Shown here in pieces: positions 18,701 through 26,029 of a stretch of 64,000 bases of DNA. Position numbers and translations under genes: made by a program. Within the stretch, counting starts at the first letter, position 1. The number at the start of each line of letters is the position of its first letter. Location: the NCBI GenBank assembly GCA_963821815.1, contig CAWGFG010000007.1, positions 1-64,000 on the forward strand. The letters run 5' to 3'. The stretch is from JASGTU01 sp963821815. Its GTDB lineage: Bacteria; Chloroflexota; Anaerolineae; Caldilineales; Caldilineaceae. The notes beneath the pieces are model-generated. The model saw only the letters and a program-made list of their open reading frames with translations. It was not told the origin of the DNA and did no database searches.

Positions 18701-19965
18701 TCTTCCACATAGGGCAGAACGCCTTCAAACTGATAGCTGCTTGAATCGACGTCCCAGCTAGTGCGGCTATAGGGCAAGGGCTGCATATAGGGGTTGGACA
18801 TGGGATCGCCCATGACGTCGATGTCGTAGAGCGAGGCGCACTGGTTCTGCCCTGCCACCACCGGCGTAATACTGACATAGGGCAAGATGTCGCCCTTGTT
18901 TGCGGGCAAGCGCCCCACGTCGAAGACGACCGAATAGGGCGCACTGTTGTCGTCCAGACGCTGGATCACCTTGCCGTTGACTCCGTAGAACTCAAAGATC
19001 ACGTTGTCAATTGCGCCCGTAGTCTGGGGCGACGCCGTGAAAGTCACATCATTCTTCACGCCAGAGACGTAGACGCCGAACGGACGGCGGACATCTTCAT
19101 ATGTGCGAAACAGGCCGAAATCGCGGATCTTGTGTGTAAATTCTACGCGCGAAGGGTAGGCCTTCAGCGCAGTGGTCGGTTTCAACAGCTCTGTGTAAGT
19201 ACAGGTCTTGCGCACCGCTAGTTCGAGAAAGCCGTCCTTCTTAGGCTGTACTGTCGTCGTACCCAACTCGGTTAAGTAGGGTACGCGTCCCGTCACGGCA
19301 TAGAGGTAGGGACCCGGCGCGACATTGGCCAAGGAGAAAGCGCCGTTGGCGGCGAGTGCAGTGGTGTAAAGCACCGCACCGGACGCGTCCATGAGTTGGA
19401 ATTGGGCGTCTATCGCATCTCCATTCGCAGCAGATGCACCCTCTAGCGGAAGCTGGCCGCTCACGCTCCCGTTGGCAGGCGGCGTGATGGTCAGTGTAGC
19501 GCAGGCTACTTCGGCGTTTTCGATGCCCACAACCAGGGCGCAGATTTGCACTGGGCCGGCAGGATAGGTGGCGTTCACGGGGATCTGCGCCGAATAGCTG
19601 CCGCTACCGTCAGCTACCACATCTTCGATGCCCATCGTCATGCCATCACTCACTGCCGCCAAGCGTACCTGAGCGCTAGGGGGTGCACCCTGCCCGCCGA
19701 CGGTTACCGTGCCGCCCGCAACAACTTCGGATGGGTCGATATTAACGGTCACGCCAATGCCGCCGGGCACTGCCGCCGGATGGTAGACAGGCTCGAGATC
19801 GTCCGCCGTCGCTACGGGTATAACAGGCGAATTCGTCGGTGACATAACCGACGTGACAGCTTGAGGTTCGGAATGAGGCGGAGTCTCGCTTTGTGCGAAG
19901 ACCAGTGTGGGAGCGAAGCTCTGCACCGCAACAGCAACAACTAGCAACCATCGAAGAGCACGCAT
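15724..19965 (-). CDS. Large secreted multidomain surface protein
   Basis: A 1413-residue exported protein. Residues 1-24 form a signal peptide ending 'TLVFAQ'. Residues about 80-165 are an Ig-like bridge, about 170-250 a carboxypeptidase-regulatory-like beta fold ('GAFSLANVAPGPYLYAV'), about 690-1100 a repeated region of 'VAWT'-type strands that could be a beta-propeller, about 1120-1210 a CARDB-like domain ('TVRNVGRMPTSDVTVNLY'), then a fibronectin III-like domain ('VTGYRILRADAPTGPW') and a PKD-like domain ('GKYTVTVTVTDNEGGLG'). The tail 'STSIIELYLPAVLR' resembles that of the protein at 2241. It is probably a surface or sensor-like protein; no catalytic motif is seen. Confidence 0.75.
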   Translation of the reverse strand: MRALRWLLVVAVAVQSFAPTLVFAQSETPPHSEPQAVTSVMSPTNSPVIPVATADDLEPVYHPAAVPGGIGVTVNIDPSEVVAGGTVTVGGQGAPPSAQVRLAAVSDGMTMGIEDVVADGSGSYSAQIPVNATYPAGPVQICALVVGIENAEVACATLTITPPANGSVSGQLPLEGASAANGDAIDAQFQLMDASGAVLYTTALAANGAFSLANVAPGPYLYAVTGRVPYLTELGTTTVQPKKDGFLELAVRKTCTYTELLKPTTALKAYPSRVEFTHKIRDFGLFRTYEDVRRPFGVYVSGVKNDVTFTASPQTTGAIDNVIFEFYGVNGKVIQRLDDNSAPYSVVFDVGRLPANKGDILPYVSITPVVAGQNQCASLYDIDVMGDPMSNPYMQPLPYSRTSWDVDSSSYQFEGVLPYVEDLLPAHYPLGTVPFLGEIRNDFNTGVYVKGSFDLEGKARIFLTEVFADAVLLSLPILPPGQLRENITPPGLGLVQFDIRNPSHVAIPYGPLELYQKDIISVPFAKILIFTYFGIVNAYVSGGLNFGVGLYLEGEVRPLSPAVDSTLTGVGGLGVEVGLSADILLGVVEGGGGLGGEICAAVPLRVVLSGTPDVYFDDPYVGGRLYLVFWSSALWGLVKTRTTKNLTDFGRGCQGATASGNVAASDVSDPPLPDVFRSPVVAASLDGRMLSAYVENTTAEGATPQVQIMARIQDGNTGVWSDPVALSNPMHSSQSPTVAFVGANHTPMVAWTENTLTAAEAAALGDEDPAAHMRHQEIFYALWSDGWGTPIRLTNDSRPDGLAEAAATDLGAVLAWTTDLDGDASTRGDQRIAVSTYDPNTQLFGAPALLGYPAAGLENVVLNNDVAVAIDEFGYAYVAWVYDLDADLRTGDDRHLAVAYGNNGDWQFLNTDSLPARIDSPTITVSSSGLQAAFLVREPTPDGEVGVLGTNGQLWTALYINGDWSRNRMQDASGNSIYAEQPDLEHISDESLLVFRRFDDQTSRGALGQISLSRFTDVEPSTPPLYLTDAPNQQWLSSIAINPVNSRAVVLHSALAVSSQAAAATGDDPLSSVQALATTQVGTLQAGANPVIFLTLEDAADPALDPLQVTAHSPAPGATINISVTVRNVGRMPTSDVTVNLYRGQSAAGEPLGSQAVPDPLDFNATASLIFPIVVPLSLDAGGKLPLYAELVTSGENITTANDAAKLNLGSLSPPSRVKLVGENPEFAGALDMVWSGNAGEFVTGYRILRADAPTGPWTLAGESAVPSFSDTMVEHDQVYCYAVEAYNDQGAQSLRGPATCAGNTPPQVTAPAGQYAIAGTPKSFGLGSFTDSSPGASWDVTVDWGAGPTDTFSALATGSLGNRLHTYAASGKYTVTVTVTDNEGGLGSATFPITVGAVSTSIIELYLPAVLR

Positions 19966-20746
19966 TCACGCTCATACTTTCTTGCCATGGGTCAGGCAGT
20001 CAAGACAACACAAATCCAAGATACATTACGAGAAAGCAACGTAATGTTGAGCGTGACCGGTGGCAGTGTTGTCAGTCCTAGAGAGACCGCTGACTATGAA
20101 ATGGGCGCCGCTCTGCGGTAACACAAAGGTTACTGGTAGTGCGCGAGCTATTCAATTGTTTAACGCCAGGAAATCAACGTATCGGGAGAGGGGTTGGATC
20201 GCGCCCAGATCGTGTTGCTGGCTCGCGATCAGAGTCGCAAGACTTTACTCGCGTTTTTGTTGGTTGTCAATTGCTGTTTTCTCGGTAGACGCTATCCACT
20301 GCGGTCATTGGCGCGGCTGGGGTTTGTTCGGGATACCGGCGGCAACTTCAGACTGATTGAACGGGCGATGCGTGTCAATGAACTGCGCTCCATTACAAAG
20401 GAAGTTGTGGAATTGGCGTGTGAGATTCTTGTAATTGATCCTGGGTAGCGATAGAGAGCGACGAAGAAATTGCGTCAGTAATTGACGCAGTTAACACCCT
20501 TTCAACGTCTCAGTATGCGATTATCGCAGCATATAGATCATTTGTGGATTGAAAAACTAAGTCTAAATACGTTACCACAACAAGCGGTAGACATCACCCC
20601 CTCGCGGGCTAGAATTATGTCAACGCCAGAACCTCACCGCTTGAGCCTCGTACCCCGATAACACAGGCTTCCTGCCCCCTCGCACTGACAAGAACACCCC
20701 ACATTTATGTATTGCTATATTGCCATACCAATGATACACTGTTCCC
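19966..20746. other. No intact gene; possible PIN-toxin remnant
   Basis: About 780 bp without a convincing gene. A frame at 20194-20448 ends with 'VNELRSITKEVVELACEIL', which looks like a fragment of a VapC-type PIN protein, but its N-terminus and the acidic residues are missing. A separate short frame near 20453-20551 encodes 'DEEIASVIDAVNTLSTSQYA' before a stop. Both are weak. Confidence 0.35.
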
Positions 20747-21019
20747 ATGGCTGAACGTGCTACATTTGAACGGGACGATGACAAAGTCAAGCTGAACCAA
20801 GTCAAGTATAGGCGTCTCGTTGCAGACAGCACATAAAGCCTTCGAAGAGCCGAGCCGTATCACCGTCGAAGATCTGGCGCACAGCCAGACCGAACAGCAA
20901 TAGGTTTACTTAGGGAAAGTCTACCAGGGCGTCTTAGCGGTTTAATTCACCTATAGAGAGTAAGTTGTATCCGTATCTACGGGGCCGGATACTGGCGAAA
21001 AGGAAGGAGGCGGAAATGA
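20747..21019 (+). pseudogene. BrnT-type toxin, decayed
   Basis: Pieces of a BrnT ribonuclease-like toxin are spread over all three frames. It opens 'MAERATFERDDDKVKLNQVK' from ATG 20747, shifts frame into 'GVSLQTAHKAFEEPSRITVE', hits TAG after 'SQTEQQ', continues 'VYLGKVYQGVLAV', hits TAA, continues 'FTYRE', hits another TAA, and ends in a third frame as 'IRIYGAGYWRKGRRRK' with a TGA overlapping the brnA ATG. The order and spacing match BrnT. At least two frameshifts and three stops make it non-functional. The downstream antitoxin gene is intact. Confidence 0.75.
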
Positions 21020-21279
21020 GCAAGAGTAAAGAAGCCGTTAGCTATACAGATGAGCCGATTGAATTTGGGGAACGTGTCCCGAACTTCCTGCCTTCGCCCC
21101 GCGAGCTGGCAGAGGCCGATGAAGTCGTAAAGGTGACGATTGCCCTGAGCAAGTCGAGCGTAGCGTTTTTTAAGCAGGCTGCAGAGGAAAACGACTCCTC
21201 CTACCAAAAGATGATTCGTCGTCTTTTGGATGAATACGTACAGCGACAAGATCAGCCCAGCCAACGCTATCACGCTTGA
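21016..21279 (+). CDS. brnA: BrnA-type antitoxin
   Basis: An 87-residue antitoxin. The C-terminal part 'VKVTIALSKSSVAFFKQAAE' followed by 'SSYQKMIRRLLDEYVQ' is a ribbon-helix-helix dimerisation and DNA-binding region as in BrnA. AGGAGG lies close upstream of ATG 21016, and the start overlaps the end of the brnT remnant (ATGA). It is intact although its toxin is dead, so it may persist as a repressor or as an anti-addiction antitoxin against related toxins. The same frame is open upstream to 20965 but without a binding site. Confidence 0.8.
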   Translation: MSKSKEAVSYTDEPIEFGERVPNFLPSPRELAEADEVVKVTIALSKSSVAFFKQAAEENDSSYQKMIRRLLDEYVQRQDQPSQRYHA

Positions 21280-21402
21280 GTATGCCCGACCTCTACAACC
21301 CGACCTGTAGATGAGGATTATCAGCCCCAATATCCGGCAGAATAACCGCTGAAATTACGTTGCAGGGATAGCGCATATGTGCTAAATTGAGTGACCCATA
21401 GA

Positions 21403-21481
21403 AAAAGAAAAACCCGCTTCCCTAATTGCTTGGCGGCGAGAAGAAAGCGGGCCTGCAGCTGATGCGGCAGTTATCTTGCTG
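21403..21481 (-). ncRNA. Candidate copy-control antisense RNA (rep locus 2)
   Basis: A predicted minus-strand RNA of about 79 nt, antisense to the rep leader. Its 3' end is a good intrinsic terminator: stem CCCGCTT (21413-21419) with AAGCGGG (21445-21451), followed on the minus strand by TTTTTCTTTTTC (21401-21412). The loop shows GCCGCCAAGCA (complement of 21427-21437), identical to the candidate at 11899. In IncI/IncB-type plasmids a loop with the same CGCCAA / UUGGCG core controls rep translation; whether this system works the same way is inference. Confidence 0.58.
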
Positions 21482-21487
21482 ACCCCA

Positions 21488-21516
21488 AGATTACAATAAC
21501 CCTATATCCTTGTCAA
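21488..21516 (-). promoter_or_regulatory. Promoter for antisense RNA over rep leader
   Basis: On the minus strand TTGACA (21511-21516), a 17-bp spacer and TAATCT (21488-21493). It would start RNA near 21481, running into the terminator at 21413-21401. Spacing and orientation are the same as in rep locus 1. Confidence 0.58.
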
Positions 21517-21633
21517 GTAGGTTTTGCCGCAATCGGTCGTAGCAGTCCCTCTTGTTTGACCTTCGCCGCCTCTATCGCCAGGACGGCGCTGGTTTATTTC
21601 TCTTGAAATCCCGTATCGAGAGGACGGAGGGTG

Positions 21634-22863
21634 ATGGACGCTACACAGAATGCCATCGAACAACAACTTAGCGATGATGCTCCTTTCACAGTCCAAGACC
21701 GTCGTCGTAAGGGTTTCTTCACCATAGATAACGACCTGCTGGACCGTTTTGGCGACCAACTGGGTCCCTACGGTCTTGCGGTTTATATGGCGCTTGCCCG
21801 CTTCGCCGACCAGGACAGCGAGTGCTATCCCTCACAATCGACCATCGCAAAGCGCACCGGCATGAGTCGCATGCAGGTAAGTCGGGTGATCGAAAAGCTC
21901 CAGAAACTCCAGCTTATTTCTGCCCTGCAACAGACCGCTCCCAACGGCGCCCAGAGGACAAATCTCTATATTCTGTACGATTTACCCCCTGTAACTGACA
22001 GTTACACCCCCTGTAACACACAGTTACACCCCCCTGTAACTGACGGTTACACCCCCTGTAACACACAGTTACACAAACAAAACATAGTTAACAATACACA
22101 TAAGGAACAAAACACAACACAACAACAGCGACGGACACGGAACAGCGCCGTGCCCGACAGCAAAAAAGATGTTGTTGTTGCTTTAGTCGGCCACGGCATC
22201 GCCGATAATGTCGCAAAGAGGCTGGTAAAACGCTACGGCAAGAAACGCATGGAGGAAAAAATCGATTACCTGGACTTTCTGCTTGCCGAACGGCCGGCGG
22301 AGGTCAAGAAGCCGGCTGCCTGGCTCAGACGCGCCATCGAAGAGAATTACAGCGAACCCGATGGATTCGTGTTGAAGGAAGATCGCGAACGGCGTGAGGC
22401 TGAAGAGAAAAGGCAGGCTGAGGAAGAAGAAAAACAGGCGGCAGTCGCCGAGGAGCGCAACAAGGCCCTGCAGGAAGACAAGAAGGCGCAACAGGCCGCT
22501 CGAGTCAAAGCCCTCCGTGAGGAGTATGGGACGAAGGAGGAAGATGTAACTTTGTGGGCAGAGATGCAGCGAGAGGTCAAATACACGATGCCCGCAAATG
22601 TGGCAGCCACGTTAGGCAGCGCCGAGATCTTGCGAGTCGAAGAGTCGACCGTTCTTATTGGCGTAGACAATACGGCCGACTGGAGGATGTTGCAGCACCC
22701 CGGGACGCAGAAGTCCATTGAACGCACGTTGTCACAGTTCACCGGCAGACCGCTCAAACTGGATGCCGTGGAATTAGAAGGCATTGTTGCCAACGAGTAT
22801 GCGGCTGCAGCATCGGGGGAAGGCGAAGGTAGTAGCGCGGACGTTAAGTCAGGTGGCCGATAA
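21634..22863 (+). CDS. Plasmid-type replication initiator
   Basis: A 409-residue DNA-binding protein. Residues about 20-110 form a winged-helix region ('RKGFFTIDNDLLDRFGDQLG', 'CYPSQSTIAKRTGMSRMQVS') of the kind found in HTH_36/DnaD-like plasmid initiators. Residues about 119-147 are encoded by the palindromic iterons. Residues about 170-240 hold 'DVVVALVGHGI' and 'WLRRAIEENYSEPDG', about 240-300 a charged coiled coil, and the end a domain with 'ILRVEESTVLIGV' and 'WRMLQHPGTQKSIERTLSQF'. GGAGG lies just before ATG 21634; GTG 21631 is an alternative start. Origin-type repeats inside the gene and an antisense RNA upstream recall RepA_N-type plasmids. A split paralogue lies at 10403-11751. Confidence 0.7.
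   Translation: MDATQNAIEQQLSDDAPFTVQDRRRKGFFTIDNDLLDRFGDQLGPYGLAVYMALARFADQDSECYPSQSTIAKRTGMSRMQVSRVIEKLQKLQLISALQQTAPNGAQRTNLYILYDLPPVTDSYTPCNTQLHPPVTDGYTPCNTQLHKQNIVNNTHKEQNTTQQQRRTRNSAVPDSKKDVVVALVGHGIADNVAKRLVKRYGKKRMEEKIDYLDFLLAERPAEVKKPAAWLRRAIEENYSEPDGFVLKEDRERREAEEKRQAEEEEKQAAVAEERNKALQEDKKAQQAARVKALREEYGTKEEDVTLWAEMQREVKYTMPANVAATLGSAEILRVEESTVLIGVDNTADWRMLQHPGTQKSIERTLSQFTGRPLKLDAVELEGIVANEYAAAASGEGEGSSADVKSGGR
21990..22073. repeat. Four palindromic iterons inside rep
   Basis: Four 17-bp palindromes TGTAAC-N5-GTTACA at 21990-22006, 22012-22028, 22035-22051 and 22057-22073, spaced 22-23 bp (two helical turns) and separated by C-runs. Copies 2 and 4 are identical; copies 1 and 3 differ at one base. 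They encode the repeated peptides 'PPVTDSYTPCNTQLH' and 'PPVTDGYTPCNTQLH'. Spacing on one face of the helix is typical of initiator binding sites, so this is the best origin candidate in the window. Confidence 0.7.
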
Positions 22864-23127
22864 TTATACCGATCTGAAAGTATTTGATCTCAGACTTTCT
22901 ACTGTTGCCCCACAGTAACCATGAGCCGTAGCTTGCTCAACCGACAGCACACAACATCCCGGACGGGCCGTTATTGACTTACGCCCATCCTGTCTGATCC
23001 CCACCAAGACGTTTAGCAAACGTCTTTAACGACACTGCAGCTCGTACATATTTTGCACAGTATTGCACGCAAACCATCCGAAAAACCAGCCTGGCTTCGC
23101 CATGCCACACACCCCTTCTTCGCTGAG

Positions 23128-23149
23128 AACGGCTCTGAGAGCGTTTTTT
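23128..23149 (+). terminator. Intrinsic terminator downstream of rep
   Basis: AAC-GCTC (23128-23135, one bulged G) pairs with GAGC-GTT (23139-23145) over a TGA loop, followed by a run of six T to 23149. It lies 265 bases after the rep stop and fits termination on the plus strand. Confidence 0.45.
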
Positions 23150-23188
23150 CCTGTTGGCATCCCGGTTAATGCGTCGAAACGAGTATGA

Positions 23189-23449
23189 GGGGACACGCTT
23201 CCGGTGTATACCCGCAGCTCAGATTTCCAGAAAGATCTCAATGGCCTGCTGGCACAGGCTTAGATAGCCGAAAAGGCGTACGTTGATGTCCAGGCCGGCG
23301 AGCTGCGTCGCGAGGAGGCGCCTATCCGCAGTCGATTCACAGGCTGCTGGGTGATGCGCAAAGCAATGGCTGAGGGCGATGTTGTATTTTCTGAGCCGCC
23401 AAAAGGCACGGGCGCATCACTGCAGATACGCTACCATCTTCCGCGATGA
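23189..23449 (+). pseudogene. Remnant of a small conserved protein
   Basis: An open frame reads 'VYTRSSDFQKDLNGLLAQA', then TAG at 23261-23263, then 'IAEKAYVDVQAGELRREEAP', 'CWVMRKAMAEGDVVFSEPPK' and 'GTGASLQIRYHLPR' before TGA. The pattern (V-V-AG-L-R, VMR-M--GD, PP-G-GASL-IRY-LPR) resembles a family of about 90-residue hypothetical proteins of unknown function that I recall only in outline. The internal stop and lack of a start codon mark it as broken. Confidence 0.4.
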
Positions 23450-23535
23450 CTATGAATTGTTAGTTTTGGGTACAGTAGACGGATGCAGCTACGAAAGCCG
23501 CACCCGTAACCGTCTCTAGAAGCGTAACAAGAGAG

Positions 23536-24876
23536 CTACTGCCCGTCGGAGAGGGTTCTTAGGAAGGCGACAAGCGCCTGTTCCTCCTCTTCAGACAGAC
23601 CCAGATTGCCCAGTTCGTCGGTATTCACATTCTCCGGCACTTCGGGCGCTGGCCAGCAATTGGCCTCCAGCGCTTGCGCCTCGGTGTATAACCCCGGACA
23701 TTCGTCCAGAATGTCGCGAGTATTGTAGAAGTGCACGATCCCCTCCAATGATTTGAAGTAGCCATTGTGTCCATAGGCTTTCACAAAAGCTGGATCGAGG
23801 CGCAAGTCAACGTTGCGCAGCGTGGGCACCTTTACCTTGCCCCATTCATCTTCATATACGTCTTCAGCGTAGCCGGCGCTCTCTAGAAAACCACCCAGCC
23901 CAGAATCGATAAATCCACTGTCGTATGTATAGACGGGATTTTCTGGGTTAATGGGAATGCCCAAGTTGTCAAAAGTGAAATCGGTGAACAGCGGCTGTTG
24001 TCCATTACTGGGATGACAGTTTTTGCATTGTCCTCTGCCCTGGAAGATAGCTCTACCTAGCTGTTCTTCCTTGGTCAACTTATCCTTGAGATCAAACCTT
24101 GAGGAGAAGGCGTTTACCTCTGGCGAACCTTCATACTCAGCGATGGCCAGTGCAATGAGATCGTAGTTCATATCCGACTTTGTTCTGTCATCCGGTGACA
24201 AGATTACCGTCGTACCCTCCGTGGCGCATGTTGTCCCTATGTCTTCTGGCCAGTCGATGTCGCATGCAGCGGTCTCATAGATATCCTTAAAAACCATATC
24301 GAAAGCTTCGGCGTAGGCGCCTGTACAGACATGCCATATCACGCAGGCGCTATCAGGCAAGGCTTGTTCCATCGGGTTTAGGAACGGGCCTTGCGCCTGG
24401 TCGGCGGCGGGGTTGCCCAGCTTTTCACCCGTGGCTCGACCATCCCAGAAGTTGCCGCCTACGAACAGGCCGTGCTTGTCCTGATAGAAGATAGGGCTCA
24501 GGTCAGCGTAGGCTGCGCTCGGCGGTTTGCGATTGCCGAAACGGCCCGGGATAGAGCCTTCGTAGACCGAACCACCCATGTTTATGGACTCGCTTGGGCC
24601 CGTCCAGCCAGCTTCCGGACCATGACAAGCTGCACAGGATAGGTTGCCATTGATCGATAGGTTCTCATCAAAGAATATGGACTTGCCTAGCTCCTCCTTG
24701 TCCGTGAGTGGCATGTCGATCGGATCCTGTTTTGCTGCATCGATAGAAAGTGCGTCCTGTCCGGATATTGCGGGCAAATAAACATCGTTAGATTGTGCGG
24801 AAACGAGTGCCGTGGAAACGAGAATCAGTAACGCGATGAAGACGAAAGCGACACCAAATCGATGGGAACTGGACAT
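23536..24876 (-). CDS. Di-haem cytochrome c peroxidase / MauG-like
   Basis: A 446-residue exported protein. Residues 1-27 are a signal peptide, followed by 'DVYLPAISG'. Two c-type haem motifs are present: CAACH at residues 81-85 and CKNCH in the second half. Family segments include 'GKSIFFDENLSINGNLSC', 'NRKPPSAAYADLSPIFYQDK', 'FWDGRATG' and 'VKVPTLRNVDL'. Such proteins reduce peroxide or oxidise protein side chains outside the cytoplasmic membrane. AAGGAGG lies 7 bases before ATG 24876, which fixes the start. No partner gene is visible, so the role is probably peroxide defence or electron transfer. Confidence 0.88.
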   Translation of the reverse strand: MSSSHRFGVAFVFIALLILVSTALVSAQSNDVYLPAISGQDALSIDAAKQDPIDMPLTDKEELGKSIFFDENLSINGNLSCAACHGPEAGWTGPSESINMGGSVYEGSIPGRFGNRKPPSAAYADLSPIFYQDKHGLFVGGNFWDGRATGEKLGNPAADQAQGPFLNPMEQALPDSACVIWHVCTGAYAEAFDMVFKDIYETAACDIDWPEDIGTTCATEGTTVILSPDDRTKSDMNYDLIALAIAEYEGSPEVNAFSSRFDLKDKLTKEEQLGRAIFQGRGQCKNCHPSNGQQPLFTDFTFDNLGIPINPENPVYTYDSGFIDSGLGGFLESAGYAEDVYEDEWGKVKVPTLRNVDLRLDPAFVKAYGHNGYFKSLEGIVHFYNTRDILDECPGLYTEAQALEANCWPAPEVPENVNTDELGNLGLSEEEEQALVAFLRTLSDGQ

Positions 24877-25149
24877 GACGAAGCCTCCTTGGGGTAAAAT
24901 TGGAAGTTGTCCGAGAGAACCTGTCAACAGTATAGCCTATTGACAGAGGCATGTCTACGCTATTTAGCTTTTTTCAGGGCTTCTTTCCAGACGCAAAATC
25001 AGAAAGACTCCTTTGCAGGTAAACTTGCGTTTGACAGGGTACAAGCAGCCTACAAAAAGGAGTCCCCTCTGGAATTCAGCATAGATTCAAGAGTTACGCA
25101 TGAAGTCGACGGGCGTCGCATACGAAGTCTCTTCGCTGTGCCGCCTGAC

Positions 25150-25598
25150 CCCCTTCATCCGGTGCAGTGGGATAGAACCTTCCACAGTGGACATAGACGT
25201 CTGACAGTTCGTCACATATCGACCAGCACGGAACTGAACCTTATCTTGCAAGACGAGTGGCGGGATGCGGCTCAGGTCTTCTTGATTGAACGCCACGGCA
25301 CCCGGGAAGGTAAACCTTATTTCGACTTGGTCTGTGGCTTGACCAGTCTCCCTCCTCACTGTGCATCCCCGGCCCAAATGTTGGAGTTGGTGCAAACTCA
25401 CTGGCACATCGAAAACCGCTGTCATTGGCGTCGTGACGCAGCGTACGGCATCGGTTGGTATCCACCATCCTCGCCGTACTCAACTCACTTATCCTCGCCC
25501 TGTTCGACGCGCACAAAGTAGACAACGCTAGGGCTGCCATTCGCACCTTTGCTGTTTGCCCCGATCAAGCCCTGGCCCTACTCACACAACCACTATGA
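25150..25598 (+). pseudogene. ISAs1-type transposase, C-terminal remnant
   Basis: The C-terminal third of an ISAs1 (H-repeat) transposase. Clear matches are 'YFDLVCGLTSLPPHCASPAQ' and 'LVQTHWHIENRCHWRRD', after which the frame shifts to 'ILAVLNSLILALFDAHKVDN' and ends 'VCPDQALALLTQPL'. The N-terminal catalytic half is absent and the conserved segment after 'HWRRD' is lost at the frameshift near 25455. No terminal repeats were found. The left boundary is approximate; the frame is open back to 24907 but without recognisable transposase sequence. Confidence 0.75.
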
Positions 25599-25634
25599 TT
25601 ACTTTTGAGAAGCCCTGGCATTTTCGAGAGGGTG

Positions 25635-25663
25635 TTGACGCGGCGTATTCAGCGTGATATAGT
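25635..25663 (+). promoter_or_regulatory. Sigma70-type promoter of five-gene operon
   Basis: TTGACG (25635-25640), a 17-bp spacer and TATAGT (25658-25663), each one base from consensus or nearly so. It points toward the genes starting at 26030 and overlaps the palindrome at 25662-25686. Confidence 0.6.
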
Positions 25664-25686
25664 GCTGTCCAATAGATCGACAGCAC
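25662..25686. promoter_or_regulatory. Operator palindrome over the start site
   Basis: GTGCTGTC (25662-25669), nine bases, GACAGCAC (25679-25686): a perfect 8-bp inverted repeat covering the expected transcription start of the promoter at 25635. It suggests repression by a dimeric regulator whose gene is not in the window. No T-run follows, so a terminator is unlikely. Confidence 0.5.
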
Positions 25687-26029
25687 CCTGGCACGGCCAT
25701 AACGCCTCTTCGCTCTATTTCATTGCCCCTCATTGCTTTTCGTAGACTTGCCGTCGGTGGGCTACTCATAGCCCCCGAATCAGAGCGCCTGTAGCACAAC
25801 TGCAACAGGTTGTTTCTTTGTGTTACCACCGACACTGAGTGCCACATAAGCGTCTTCGCGGTAGACGCGATTCCATTGCTGCCTTGCATTGAATCCATCA
25901 TGGCTGTCTTGCATGCGCCTATCGCCGGCGACTTGTCTGTGATAAGTCTGCGCCGCTGTGCGACGTGAGCTCGGCTGCTGCCGCTGCCCCCGGATACGGC
26001 CGAATGCAGAATCACGGAAGGAGAGACCC

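Larger units (their letters stand above)
22864..23535. other. Intergenic with a terminator and a gene remnant
   Basis: No intact gene lies between rep and the convergent peroxidase. It holds a terminator-like hairpin at 23128-23149 and a broken small gene at 23189-23449. Confidence 0.45.
25599..26029. other. Leader of the five-gene operon
   Basis: No gene is recognised. The left part holds a promoter and operator palindrome; the remaining 340 bases form a long untranslated leader before the start at 26030. No riboswitch fold is recognised. Confidence 0.5.

Noticed and set aside
20194..20448. Intact toxin gene
   Set aside because: Only a short C-terminal PIN-like segment is suggested; the acidic active-site residues are absent.
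21413..21451. Hairpin as a terminator for brnA
   Set aside because: The T-run lies on the other side: it terminates minus-strand transcription. No T-run follows in the brnA direction.
24907..25149. Upstream part of the open frame as transposase N-terminus
   Set aside because: It overlaps the control region of the peroxidase gene and shows no ISAs1-like sequence before about 25150.
25662..25686. LexA/SOS box
   Set aside because: CTGT and ACAG are separated by 11 bases, not the 8 of the proteobacterial box, and no other SOS gene is near.
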